A DNA stretch of 64,000 nt, from the NCBI GenBank assembly GCA_022822545.1, contig JAJEBE010000010.1, positions 62,001 to 126,000 on the forward strand, written 5' to 3'. Within the stretch, counting starts at the first letter, position 1; each line of letters begins with the position of its first letter. Of the stretch, positions 18,911 to 27,452 are shown one piece after another. The stretch comes from Anaerolineae bacterium (GTDB taxonomy: Bacteria > Chloroflexota > Anaerolineae > Aggregatilineales > Phototrophicaceae). The notes under the pieces are model-generated. The model worked only from the letters and a program-made list of their open reading frames with translations. It did no database searches and was not told the DNA's origin. The position numbers and the translations under genes were made by a program.

Positions 18911-18995
18911 TGACTTGGGGAGCTCGCGGGGGCGGGCTGAGAGGGCGACTGCCGACCCATACACCTGATCCAGGTAATGCTGGCGTAGGGATGTC
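18911..18995 (+). ncRNA. TPP riboswitch (THI element)
   Basis: The conserved blocks occur in order: GGGGAGC at 18917, GGGCTGAGAG (the pyrimidine-sensing CTGAGA), GACCC, ACCTGATCCAGGTAATGCTG and GGCGTAGGGATG. These match the thiamine pyrophosphate aptamer. It precedes a terminator-type hairpin at 19013 and the thiamine ABC transporter genes, so high TPP should stop transcription before thiB. Confidence 0.95.
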
Positions 18996-19012
18996 CGCAA
19001 TACCCTCGTTTT

Positions 19013-19053
19013 GCCACCCCTGTACACACCCCGACAGGGGTGGCGCTTTCTCC
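19013..19053 (+). terminator. Riboswitch expression-platform hairpin
   Basis: GCCACCCCTGT pairs perfectly with ACAGGGGTGGC (11 bp, 10-base loop). The following tract, GCTTTCTCC, is only moderately U-rich. It lies between the TPP aptamer and thiB and is the likely TPP-dependent terminator. Confidence 0.7.
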
Positions 19054-19105
19054 ACAACTGTGGCGCTCGCCCGGTCACGACTCTGAGATCAAAGGGAGAT
19101 CTATC

Positions 19106-20158
19106 ATGTTCAGGCGAGTTGTCGCGACTGTTCTGTATGCGCTCTGTTTAATCGGAAGCGCTTTTGCCCAGGAAGGCGAAACCCTTGTCGTGCTGACGCA
19201 TGACAGCTTTGCAATGTCTGAACCTGTTCTGCAAGCGTTTGAGGAATCCACTGGCTTTACGGTGGAAATCCTGCGATCCGGCGATGCCGGGCAAATGGTG
19301 AATCAAGCGATTCTGAGCAAGAACAATCCCTTGGGCGACCTGCTATACGGGGTGGACAATACCTTCCTCAGCCGCGCCTTGGAGGCTGAAATCTTTTTGC
19401 CCTATGAATCGCCTCAATTGGAATTTGTAGCCGACGGCTTCATTCCGGATGACACCTATCGCGTGACGCCAATCGACTTCGGCGATGTCTGCCTTAATTA
19501 TGACATTGCTTACTTTGAGGACCATGAGCTTGCCCTGCCGCAGAGCTTGAGCGACCTGGCCGAGCCAGACTACGCCGGCTTGTTAGTGGCGGAGAATCCA
19601 GCGACATCATCACCGGGCTTGGCGTTTTTGCTGGCGACCATCGCCGAATTCGGCGACGAGGGCGGGACGACCTATCTCGATTATTGGGGAGCGCTGGCTG
19701 ATAACGATGTCTTGGTGGTGGATGGCTGGACTGACGCCTATTATGGCGAGTTCACGATTGGCAGCCGTGGCGTCGGCGCGCGACCGCTGGTTGTAAGCTA
19801 TGCCAGCAGCCCGCCGGCGGAAGTCATATACGGTGAAGATCCTGAGGCAGGCGCGGTGACGGGCGCTATCATCGGGGAAAATATGTGCTACCGGCAGATT
19901 GAGTACGCGGGCATCCTAGCCGGCGCGGCCAATCCAGCAGGCGCCAGGCAGTTTATCGACTTTATGCTCAGCCCGGCTTTCCAGGAAGAGATGCCGCTGA
20001 ATATGTTTGTCTTCCCGGTGGTGGAAGGGATCGCGCTGCCGGAAGAATTCACGGAGTACGCTGAGATACCGGAGGATCCGGCGGCGCTGGATCCGGCGCG
20101 GATTGAAGAGAATCGGGAAGCCTGGATTCAAGCCTGGACGGAGGTCATGCTGCGTTGA
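19106..20158 (+). CDS. thiB: Thiamine ABC transporter substrate-binding protein
   Basis: 350 residues from ATG 19106 (AAAGGGAG upstream), which places a clean signal peptide at the N terminus (VVATVLYALCLIGSAFAQEG). The mature protein shows LVVLTHDSFAMSEPVLQAFE, FGDVCLNYDIAYF, GLLVAENPATSSPGLAFL and a C-terminal WIQAWTEV, the thiamine/iron-type binding-protein layout of ThiB. It binds thiamine or its phosphates outside the membrane and delivers it to ThiPQ. It is controlled by the TPP riboswitch and overlaps thiP by 4 bases. Confidence 0.9.
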   Translation: MFRRVVATVLYALCLIGSAFAQEGETLVVLTHDSFAMSEPVLQAFEESTGFTVEILRSGDAGQMVNQAILSKNNPLGDLLYGVDNTFLSRALEAEIFLPYESPQLEFVADGFIPDDTYRVTPIDFGDVCLNYDIAYFEDHELALPQSLSDLAEPDYAGLLVAENPATSSPGLAFLLATIAEFGDEGGTTYLDYWGALADNDVLVVDGWTDAYYGEFTIGSRGVGARPLVVSYASSPPAEVIYGEDPEAGAVTGAIIGENMCYRQIEYAGILAGAANPAGARQFIDFMLSPAFQEEMPLNMFVFPVVEGIALPEEFTEYAEIPEDPAALDPARIEENREAWIQAWTEVMLR

Positions 20159-21819
20159 CGAGGGGAATCCGCCGCGCGGCCAGCCTGCTGTATCTCATAC
20201 CGCTCGTCTTTCTCGGCATCTTCTTCCTCTATCCGCTGCTGGCCTTGTTTGACTTAAGCCTGCGACCCGATGGGATCTTGGACCTGTCGGCATTTATCCG
20301 GCTCTTCTCCAGCGATTATTACATTGGCGTCTTGATTTTCACCGTATATCAGGCGCTGGTATCGACAGTAGCGACGATTGCGCTTGCACTGCCTTGCGCT
20401 TTCGTATTTGCGCGCTTTCGATTCCCGGGCAAGTCGCTGCTGCTGTCTCTCGCAACGCTGCCGTTCGTATTGCCGACAGTGGTGGTGGCGCTGGCTTTTG
20501 CGGTGGTGCTTGGGGACGCCGGCTTGCTGAATGATCTGCTGCGAGCGCTATTTTCGCTTGACTATAGCCCAATTCAACTCGAGCGCACCCTGACGCTGAT
20601 CATCATTGTGCACGTCTTTTATAACTTTGCGATCGCCTTGCGAATTATGACGAGCTACTGGTCATCCATTGGATTCGCGGCGGAAGAAGCAGCAAGAACG
20701 CTGGGCGCGAACGAGCTGTCGCTGTGGCGCGATATTCGCCTGCCCTTGATACGCCCCGCGCTCTTGTCCGCCGCGGTGCTGATTTTCATCTTCTGCTTCA
20801 CCAGTTTTGGGGTAGTGCTGATCCTGGGGGGCATACGCTTTGCCACGCTGGAGGTAGAGATCTATTATCAGGCGGTCAGCATCTTCAATCTACCGCTGGC
20901 GGCAGCCTTGTCTCTGGTGCAGATTCTGTCGATGCTCTTCATGCTGGTCATCTATACCAATACGCAGCGTCGGCTGCAGGTCTCGCTTGCCAGCGGCGCT
21001 GCCATCGCTCGCCGTCCGCGTACCCTTGGCCAGCGCTCAGCCGTCTTCGCTTGTGTACTGTTGATTGGCGCCCTGCTGTTCACGCCCTTGCTGGCGCTCT
21101 TGTGGCGCTCGCTCTTTCTCACCGGCCAGCTTGACTTGAGCGGCTATCTAGGCTTGTCGCAGCGATCGCGGGCGTCGCTGCTCTTCATTACGCCGCTGGA
21201 AGCTGTCTTCAACTCCCTGCGCTACGCTCTGTTGTCAATGACAATTGCCCTCGCGCTGGGACTCATCGCTTCGCATATGATCAACCGTCGTGGGCCCTGG
21301 TCGCGCTTAAGCGATCCGCTTTTCATGCTTCCCTTGGCGACAAGCGCGGTCACGCTTGGATTCGGCTTCATCATCGCCCTGGACGAGCCGCCGCTGAACC
21401 TGCGCTCATCCTGGCTTATCATTCCGATTTCGCATACTTTGGTGGCGCTGCCCTTCGTAATTCGCAGCGTTTTGCCCAGTTTGCGCGCGATTCCGCCTAC
21501 CATCGGCGAGGCGGCGCGTGTGCTTGGCGCTACTCCCTACGTGAAGCTATGGACGATTGACGCGCCGCTTGTCAGCCGCGGCATTGTCGTGGGCGCGACT
21601 TTCGCGTTCACGGTCAGCATGGGCGAGTTCGGCGCATCGCTATTTGTGGCGCAGCGCGAATCAGTGACGATTCCCGTCGTCATCTATCGGCTGATAGGCG
21701 ATCCGGGTCTGGCGTCGTATCGGCAGGCGCTGGCGATGAGTGTAATCCTGATGTTGGTCTGTGCTGGCGGCTTCCTCATTATTGAGCGACTGCGCGTCGC
21801 CGGGATCGCCGAGTTCTGA
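20155..21819 (+). CDS. thiP: Thiamine ABC transporter permease
   Basis: 554 residues with about 12 membrane segments in two homologous halves, as in ThiP. Each half has an EAA-type loop that contacts the ATPase: EEAARTLGANELSLWRDIRLP near residue 178 and the GEAARVLGATPYVKLW stretch near 450. TTG start overlapping the thiB stop indicates translational coupling; the next gene, thiQ, overlaps by one base. It forms the membrane channel for thiamine import. Confidence 0.9.
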   Translation: MTRGIRRAASLLYLIPLVFLGIFFLYPLLALFDLSLRPDGILDLSAFIRLFSSDYYIGVLIFTVYQALVSTVATIALALPCAFVFARFRFPGKSLLLSLATLPFVLPTVVVALAFAVVLGDAGLLNDLLRALFSLDYSPIQLERTLTLIIIVHVFYNFAIALRIMTSYWSSIGFAAEEAARTLGANELSLWRDIRLPLIRPALLSAAVLIFIFCFTSFGVVLILGGIRFATLEVEIYYQAVSIFNLPLAAALSLVQILSMLFMLVIYTNTQRRLQVSLASGAAIARRPRTLGQRSAVFACVLLIGALLFTPLLALLWRSLFLTGQLDLSGYLGLSQRSRASLLFITPLEAVFNSLRYALLSMTIALALGLIASHMINRRGPWSRLSDPLFMLPLATSAVTLGFGFIIALDEPPLNLRSSWLIIPISHTLVALPFVIRSVLPSLRAIPPTIGEAARVLGATPYVKLWTIDAPLVSRGIVVGATFAFTVSMGEFGASLFVAQRESVTIPVVIYRLIGDPGLASYRQALAMSVILMLVCAGGFLIIERLRVAGIAEF

Positions 21820-22835
21820 TGTTGAGGATCAGCAATATCTCACATGTCTATGGCGAGCGCGTCTCTCTCAAAAATGTCGCGTTAGAGGTTGAGCCGGGCG
21901 AAATTGTCTGCCTGCTTGGCCCCAGCGGTTGTGGCAAGACCACTCTGCTGCGCATCATCGCCGGCCTGGAAGCGACCCCGGAGGGCCGGATTATGTTTGC
22001 TGGCGCCGACATTGGCGATACGCCCGTACACCAGCGTCAGTTTGGGCTGATGTTTCAGGACTTTGCATTGTTTCCGCACATGAATGCCGCCGACAATATC
22101 GCTTATGGCTTGAGGCGGCGCGGCTTCCCCCAGCGGTCGATCGCCCGCGAAGTCGAGTCGCTGCTGGAGCGTGTTGGATTGGCGGGCCTGGGCGATCGTG
22201 ACATCTCGTCGCTCTCGGGCGGGCAGCAACAGCGAGTGGCGCTCGCGCGCAGCCTGGCGCCGAAGCCGCGCCTGCTGATGCTCGATGAGCCACTCGGCTC
22301 GCTGGATGCGAAATTGCGCGACCAATTGGCGCTCGAACTGCGGCAGATCATCAAAGACGAAGGCTTGAGTGCGATCTATGTGACGCACGATCATCGCGAG
22401 GCTTATGCTGTCGCCGACAAAATCGCCATCATGAATATCGGGAGAGTAGAGCAAGTGGATACGCCGCGCGGCTTGTATCGGCGGCCGAAGAGCGCTTTTG
22501 TTGCGGAGTTTCTGGGCATGTTTAATATCTTTGATGTCGAGGGCAGCAGATTCGCCGGACTGATCTGTTCAGAAGCTCTGCCACATAAGGCCAACACAAA
22601 GATGATCTTGATTCACCCGGCTGGAATCCGGATTGGCCAGGCGACTGCGAGCCGCTCCTTGCGCTACGATGCCGTGCTCACGAGCGCGGTTTTCCGCGGC
22701 GATTATTTTGACGTCGGCGTGAAGCTCCAGGACGAAACGGCGTTGCGCTTTTCCAACCCCACGCTCCCGGCGCAGATAGGCGAAGCGGTTTCAATAGCGA
22801 TTGCTCTGGACGCCGTGATTGCGCTGGAGAGCTGA
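21819..22835 (+). CDS. thiQ: Thiamine ABC transporter ATP-binding protein
   Basis: 338 residues. Walker A is GPSGCGKTT near residue 32, the Q-loop is in FGLMFQDFALFPH, the signature is LSGGQQQRVALARSL near 130, Walker B is LLMLDEPLGSLDAKL and the H-loop is YVTHDHREA. A C-terminal TOBE-like extension (about 235-338) is more typical of PotA/FbpC-type ATPases than of the short enterobacterial ThiQ. Assignment to thiamine comes from the operon and riboswitch. It powers uptake through ThiP. Confidence 0.88.
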   Translation: MLRISNISHVYGERVSLKNVALEVEPGEIVCLLGPSGCGKTTLLRIIAGLEATPEGRIMFAGADIGDTPVHQRQFGLMFQDFALFPHMNAADNIAYGLRRRGFPQRSIAREVESLLERVGLAGLGDRDISSLSGGQQQRVALARSLAPKPRLLMLDEPLGSLDAKLRDQLALELRQIIKDEGLSAIYVTHDHREAYAVADKIAIMNIGRVEQVDTPRGLYRRPKSAFVAEFLGMFNIFDVEGSRFAGLICSEALPHKANTKMILIHPAGIRIGQATASRSLRYDAVLTSAVFRGDYFDVGVKLQDETALRFSNPTLPAQIGEAVSIAIALDAVIALES

Positions 22836-22922
22836 GTCCCAATCCCTTCCCTGTACCGCGCCTGCTACGCCTACTATAATCGCTGTACTGTCGCAATAGA
22901 CGTTTAGTCATGAGGACTTGAC

Positions 22923-24461
22923 ATGCCAAGGGCTTTATTCAGCGTATCAAGCAAGCGCGGTCTGCTTGGGTTTGCCAAGGCATTGGTTGGGCTTGGCTGG
23001 GAAATTGTCGCGAGCGGCGGCACGGCGCAGACCTTGACCGATGCCGGGGTAGCGGTCACAAGTGTGGAACGCGTCACGAGGCAGGCGGAAATGCTGGGGG
23101 GGCGCGTGAAGACGCTGCATCCCGCTATTCACAGCGGCATCCTGGCGCGCGACACGGACGCCGATATGCAAGAACTGGCGGCTAATGGATTCGCGCCGAT
23201 CACGATGGTCGTCTGCAATCTCTATCCTTTCAGCGAGACTATCAAACAATCTGATGTCCGCCTCGAAGACGCCATAGAACAGATCGATATCGGCGGCGTG
23301 ACCTTGCTGCGCGGCGCGGCCAAGAACTTCGCCCGTGTGACAGTCCTGTGTGACCCGCTCGATTATTCCGAAGTCATCGTCGCTTTGAAGACGGACGGGA
23401 CTACGAGTTTGCAGCAGCGGCGCGACTTGGCGGTCAAGGCTTTTGGACATTGCCGCGAATACGACACGGCGATTTATGCCTATCTGAGCGAATCTGATAT
23501 TGCCGAGCCTGAGGAAGACGATGTGCCTGATAGCATCGCCTTTGGCGTTCAGCGAAGCCACGATCTTCGTTATGGGGAAAACCCGCATCAACCGGCGGCC
23601 TACTACACCCGCGGCGAGGCTGGCACGCCGTTGGGCGCGGAACAACTGGCGGGCAGGCAACTCTCCTACAACAACATTCTGGACGTCGACAGCGCCTGGC
23701 GCGCGGTCAGCAGTTTTGAAGAGCCGACAGTCGTCATCGTCAAGCACCTGAATCCGACCGGAATCGCCAGCGCCGGCTCGGTCGCCGAGGCCTTCCCGCA
23801 AGCGCTTGCCTCCGATCGTGTGTCATCCTTTGGCGGGATCATCGCCGCCAATGGAGAAGTGGACGAAGAATTCCTGAAGTCCCTGGGAACCTTGTTCGTG
23901 GAAGCCATCATCGCGCCGTCCTATAGTGAGGCGGCGGTCGCGCTCTTGCGGAGCGGCAGGCGGAATTGCCGCGTGCTGCGCATCAAAGAGCCTTTTCGCG
24001 GGCGCGGCTATGAATTCCGCAGTGTGATGAATGGGCTGCTCATGCAGCGATATGATCTGGGAGATCCGGCAGGCGCAACCATGAAGACAGTGACCAAGCG
24101 GGCGCCTATCGACCAAGAGATGGAATCGCTCGTATTCGCCTGGAAGGCGGTCCAACACGTGAAGTCGAATGCGATTGTCCTGGCGCAGGGCAAGCGCACG
24201 GTCGGCATCGGCGGGGGCTTGCCGAGCCGGGTGGATGCGGCCGAGTTGGCGATCAAGAAGGCGGTAGGGGAGACGACCAACGCAGCAATGGCGTCGGATG
24301 CTTTCTTCCCGTTTCCCGATAGCATTGAACATGCGGCGCGCGCCGGCGTGACCTGTGTCGTGCAGCCGGGCGGCTCAATCCGTGATAGCCAGGTCATCGA
24401 AACGGCCGACTATTTTAACATGGCGATGGTATTCACCGGCAGCCGACACTTCCGGCACTAA
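22923..24461 (+). CDS. purH: Bifunctional AICAR formyltransferase/IMP cyclohydrolase
   Basis: 512 residues. The N-terminal IMP cyclohydrolase domain has RALFSVSSKRGLLGFAKAL, LGGRVKTLHPAIHSGILAR and VVCNLYPFSETI. The AICAR transformylase domain has DLRYGENPHQPAAYYTRG and VIVKHLNPTGIASA, holding the catalytic Lys-His pair, then FGGIIAANGEVD and a C-terminal DAFFPFPDSIEHAARAGVT. It makes the last two steps of purine synthesis to IMP. The usual KHxNPCG motif reads KHLNPTG here. TGAGGA precedes the ATG and a TATAAT lies at 22875-22880. It is convergent with secF, 12 bases apart. Confidence 0.95.
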   Translation: MPRALFSVSSKRGLLGFAKALVGLGWEIVASGGTAQTLTDAGVAVTSVERVTRQAEMLGGRVKTLHPAIHSGILARDTDADMQELAANGFAPITMVVCNLYPFSETIKQSDVRLEDAIEQIDIGGVTLLRGAAKNFARVTVLCDPLDYSEVIVALKTDGTTSLQQRRDLAVKAFGHCREYDTAIYAYLSESDIAEPEEDDVPDSIAFGVQRSHDLRYGENPHQPAAYYTRGEAGTPLGAEQLAGRQLSYNNILDVDSAWRAVSSFEEPTVVIVKHLNPTGIASAGSVAEAFPQALASDRVSSFGGIIAANGEVDEEFLKSLGTLFVEAIIAPSYSEAAVALLRSGRRNCRVLRIKEPFRGRGYEFRSVMNGLLMQRYDLGDPAGATMKTVTKRAPIDQEMESLVFAWKAVQHVKSNAIVLAQGKRTVGIGGGLPSRVDAAELAIKKAVGETTNAAMASDAFFPFPDSIEHAARAGVTCVVQPGGSIRDSQVIETADYFNMAMVFTGSRHFRH

Positions 24462-24473
24462 AAGAGCGAACAG

Positions 24474-25433
24474 CTAGGCAGACTCCGCTTCCAACTCTTC
24501 CGCCGGCGCGCCCCGCCCGAGTATCGGCAGCTCGCCCTTTTCCCATGCGACCAAAAGCGGGACGGCCGTGAAAATCGACGAGTAGGTGCCGGATAGCAAG
24601 CCGATGAAGAGAATTGCGATGAATTGCTTCACTGTCTCGCCACCGAAGAGCAGAATCGCAATCATGATGAAGAAGGCATTTAGCTGAGTCGCCAGGGAGC
24701 GGTGAATTGTTTCCCAAATGCTGCGATTCACGATCGTTTCGTATGGCTCGCCCAGATGTTTCGGGATGTTCTCTCGGATGCGGTCGAAAACCACGATGGA
24801 ATCTTGCACGGAAAAGCCGACCACCGTCAGCACGGCGGTGAGGAACAACGCGTCGATCTCCCAGCCAAGCAACAGGCCGAATAAGGACATCACGCCCATC
24901 ACCACCAAGATATCGTGGATCATGGCGGCGATTGCGCAGACGCCGTAGCGAATGGCGTTCGGCACCTGCCGAAAGGCGATTACGATGAAGCCCGTAATGA
25001 CCAACGCGCCGACGGCGACGGCTGCCAGCGCCGAGCGCGTGACTTCTTGTCCGATCGTCGCCGAGACTGTCTCCACGCGGAAACTGTCGCGATCGATTGG
25101 CGCCAATTCACCAAGACGGGCGAGGATATCGTTTGTGACGCTGACATCATGGAAGCCGGCGCGGACAGACCAGCGCCAGGCATCCGCGCTTCCGATCTGC
25201 TGGATGATGACGCTGTCATCGCCGACTGATGTGAAGACGCGGCGGATGCCATCTTCGGTCGCGCCCGCATCATTGAATTTCAACTCGTAGATGCTGCCGC
25301 CGAGGAAGTCGATGCTCAGGCGAAATGGGGCGCCGGTGGAGATGGTCGAGTAGGCCATGATGGCCAGCCCCGGCACGATGATTAAGGCGGAGAGAAGGAA
25401 GAACCAGCGGCGTTTCTGTACGATGTTAAACAT
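24474..25433 (-). CDS. secF: Protein translocase subunit SecF
   Basis: 319 residues from ATG 25433, which has GTGGAGAGCC upstream; the frame is open further but those residues look out of character. MFNIVQKRRWFFLLSALIIV starts the first membrane helix, then STGAPFRLSIDFLGGSIYEL (the SecF ...IDFxGG motif), a periplasm-side-type soluble domain, and five C-terminal helices with SVQDSIVVFDRIRENIPK, the conserved SecD/F D-R-I-R-E-N motif. It is proton-driven and assists Sec export. It follows secD by 11 bases. Confidence 0.93.
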   Translation of the reverse strand: MFNIVQKRRWFFLLSALIIVPGLAIMAYSTISTGAPFRLSIDFLGGSIYELKFNDAGATEDGIRRVFTSVGDDSVIIQQIGSADAWRWSVRAGFHDVSVTNDILARLGELAPIDRDSFRVETVSATIGQEVTRSALAAVAVGALVITGFIVIAFRQVPNAIRYGVCAIAAMIHDILVVMGVMSLFGLLLGWEIDALFLTAVLTVVGFSVQDSIVVFDRIRENIPKHLGEPYETIVNRSIWETIHRSLATQLNAFFIMIAILLFGGETVKQFIAILFIGLLSGTYSSIFTAVPLLVAWEKGELPILGRGAPAEELEAESA

Positions 25434-25444
25434 GGCTCTCCACC

Positions 25445-26941
25445 CTAGGCGCCCAGGATCGCGCGATTGTTGGCGACGGCGCCGCGGAAAAGGCTGACGA
25501 GAATATACAGGAAGGTGCGCGTTACAATTACCGCGGTGAAGAGGTTCAGCACCAAACCGATGGCTAGCGTGACAGCGAAACCGGCGACAATGCTGGCGCC
25601 CGGCGTCTGCCCGAACATGAATAGAATGCCGCAAATGATAATGGTAGACAGATTAGAGTCCCGAATAGATGTCCAGGCGCGGTCGAAGCCGGCTTTGAGC
25701 GCCGCCTCCAAAGGCAAGCCGGCGCGCAATTCCTCCTTGATCCGCTCAAATATCAGGATGTTGCCATCAACCGCTGTGCCAATAGAAATCAAGAAACCGG
25801 TGATGGCCGGCAGCGTAAGCGTCACGGGCAGCAATTTGAAAACGGCGATGTTCAGGAAAATGAAGACGACCAGCGCTAGATCGGCGGCCAGACCGGGCAG
25901 ACGATAGTAGATAAGCATGAAAGCGAGCACCACTATGACGCCGACCACGCCGGCTTGCACACTGAGGCGGACCGATTCCTGGCCCAGCGTCGCGCCGACT
26001 TCTTGCGTGCTTTCGATGCGCAGCGGGATGGGCAAGGCGCCGGAACGCAATTGCAGCGCCAGCGTATTCGCTTCGTCTTCGGTGAATTGACCGGTGATGA
26101 CGCCACCCGTCGAGAGCTGCGCCTGAATCACCGGCGCCGACAAGACTTCGCCGTCGAGCACGATCGCCATCGGCTCGCCAATGCGGTCGCGCGTGAAGCT
26201 GCCGAATATGTCCTGAAACTCTTCTTTTATCTCGAAGTTGATCATCCATTCCGGGCTGCCGGTGCCTTGTGGCGGCGACAGGACAGCGCTGGCCGCCTGC
26301 AAGCCGGCGCCGGTCATAACAGTGCGGAAGGGCAAACCGTTGACCGGGTGCGCGCGGCGATCCGCCAGCGGGTCCTTTTCGCCTTCCGCCAACACGGCAT
26401 CTTTCCGCAAGTCCACCTGTTCGCTGGTGACGATCTCGGCACCGACGAAGCTGCGCACTTGATTGGACAAGCCGCCGAAATCGACAAATTCGAGCAAGGC
26501 AGTCTGCTGTATGGTTGCGATTGCTTGGGCCGGGTCACGCACGCCAGGCAACTCAACCAGGATGCGGTCGCGACCCTGCACCTGCACGGTCGCCTCGCTC
26601 AAGCCGAGCGCGTTAACCCGGCGCGATACGTTATTTGCGGTTTCGTTCAGATCTTCCGGCGTGAAGTTCTCCGCCGAGATATCCGCCTGCAAGAGAACCC
26701 GCAAGCCGCCGACCAGATCCAGCCCGAGGCTCTGGGTGATGTTCAGCGCGAATTCGTTTATGCCGTCGCCGTTTGTATCGATTTCCAGGTTTTCCGTGCA
26801 TTTGAGGGCGCCCGGGTCAGCGCCTTCTAGCGCGGCGCAGGCTTCAGCCTGTACGCCTTTGAACTCGGGCGGCGTGGCGACCCAGACGCAAAATGCGCTC
26901 AATAATGCGATAAATACAAGCCAGCGAGCATGGCTGCTCAT
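25445..26941 (-). CDS. secD: Protein translocase subunit SecD
   Basis: 498 residues. There is an N-terminal helix, then LGLDLVGGLRVLLQADI (the SecD GLDLxGG motif) near residue 70, the P1 domain, and six helices with LPAITGFLISIGTAVDGNIL and IFERIKEELRAG in the conserved region. It works with SecF downstream and YajC upstream to pull exported proteins across the membrane. It lies 31 bases from yajC, in a yajC-secD-secF operon. Confidence 0.94.
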   Translation of the reverse strand: MSSHARWLVFIALLSAFCVWVATPPEFKGVQAEACAALEGADPGALKCTENLEIDTNGDGINEFALNITQSLGLDLVGGLRVLLQADISAENFTPEDLNETANNVSRRVNALGLSEATVQVQGRDRILVELPGVRDPAQAIATIQQTALLEFVDFGGLSNQVRSFVGAEIVTSEQVDLRKDAVLAEGEKDPLADRRAHPVNGLPFRTVMTGAGLQAASAVLSPPQGTGSPEWMINFEIKEEFQDIFGSFTRDRIGEPMAIVLDGEVLSAPVIQAQLSTGGVITGQFTEDEANTLALQLRSGALPIPLRIESTQEVGATLGQESVRLSVQAGVVGVIVVLAFMLIYYRLPGLAADLALVVFIFLNIAVFKLLPVTLTLPAITGFLISIGTAVDGNILIFERIKEELRAGLPLEAALKAGFDRAWTSIRDSNLSTIIICGILFMFGQTPGASIVAGFAVTLAIGLVLNLFTAVIVTRTFLYILVSLFRGAVANNRAILGA

Positions 26942-26972
26942 TCAGGATTTCCTTCCTCTCCATCAGTCAACT

Positions 26973-27305
26973 TCACGACGATGCCCGCTCGGTCTCCGGC
27001 TTCTTGATGCCGATGCCGGCGGCATAAGCGAATTTGTCCGGGTCGTAGACCTGTTGCACGGCGGCAGTCAGCAGCTTGATTCTTACGCCTTCAGCAATCT
27101 CGACATCGGCTACGCCTTTGTCCGCATCAATATCCATGATCTTGCCAACGATGCCGCCATAGGTCACGATTTCGTCACCGACATGCAGTGAGCGCACGAT
27201 TTTCTGCTTGTGCTGGAAGGCGCGCTGCTTGGGGAAGACGACCAAGGCCCAATATCCGCCCAGGACAAGCGCAAGCACCGCGAAGACCAAAACAAACTCT
27301 GCCAT
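26973..27305 (-). CDS. yajC: Sec translocon accessory subunit YajC
   Basis: 110 residues: one N-terminal helix (FVLVFAVLALVLGGYWALVV), then FPKQRAFQHKQKIVRSLHVG and DEIVTYGGIVGKIMDID, the typical YajC segment (GDxVxTxGGIxGxV). The C-terminal tail is short. It belongs to the SecDF-YajC complex. Confidence 0.92.
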   Translation of the reverse strand: MAEFVLVFAVLALVLGGYWALVVFPKQRAFQHKQKIVRSLHVGDEIVTYGGIVGKIMDIDADKGVADVEIAEGVRIKLLTAAVQQVYDPDKFAYAAGIGIKKPETERASS

Positions 27306-27338
27306 CAGTTTCGTCCCTGTTTCAGGCGCAACGCGAAC

Positions 27339-27367
27339 ATTATAGTGACCCGATTGCGCATAAGCCA
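27339..27367 (-). promoter_or_regulatory. Probable promoter of yajC-secDF
   Basis: On the minus strand: a weak TGGCTT, a 17-base spacer, and a perfect TATAAT, ending 33 bases before the yajC ATG. Confidence 0.45.
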
Positions 27368-27382
27368 GTCCCTGTCGCTTGC

Positions 27383-27411
27383 TTGACCAATACGTGAATC
27401 GAACTTACAAT
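27383..27411 (+). promoter_or_regulatory. Promoter of the CARDB-like protein gene
   Basis: TTGACC, a 17-base spacer, and TACAAT. It ends 41 bases before the ATG at 27453. Confidence 0.55.
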
Positions 27412-27452
27412 ACTCATTGATGATTCGCAAGGCAGTCGAGGTGGAATGAATC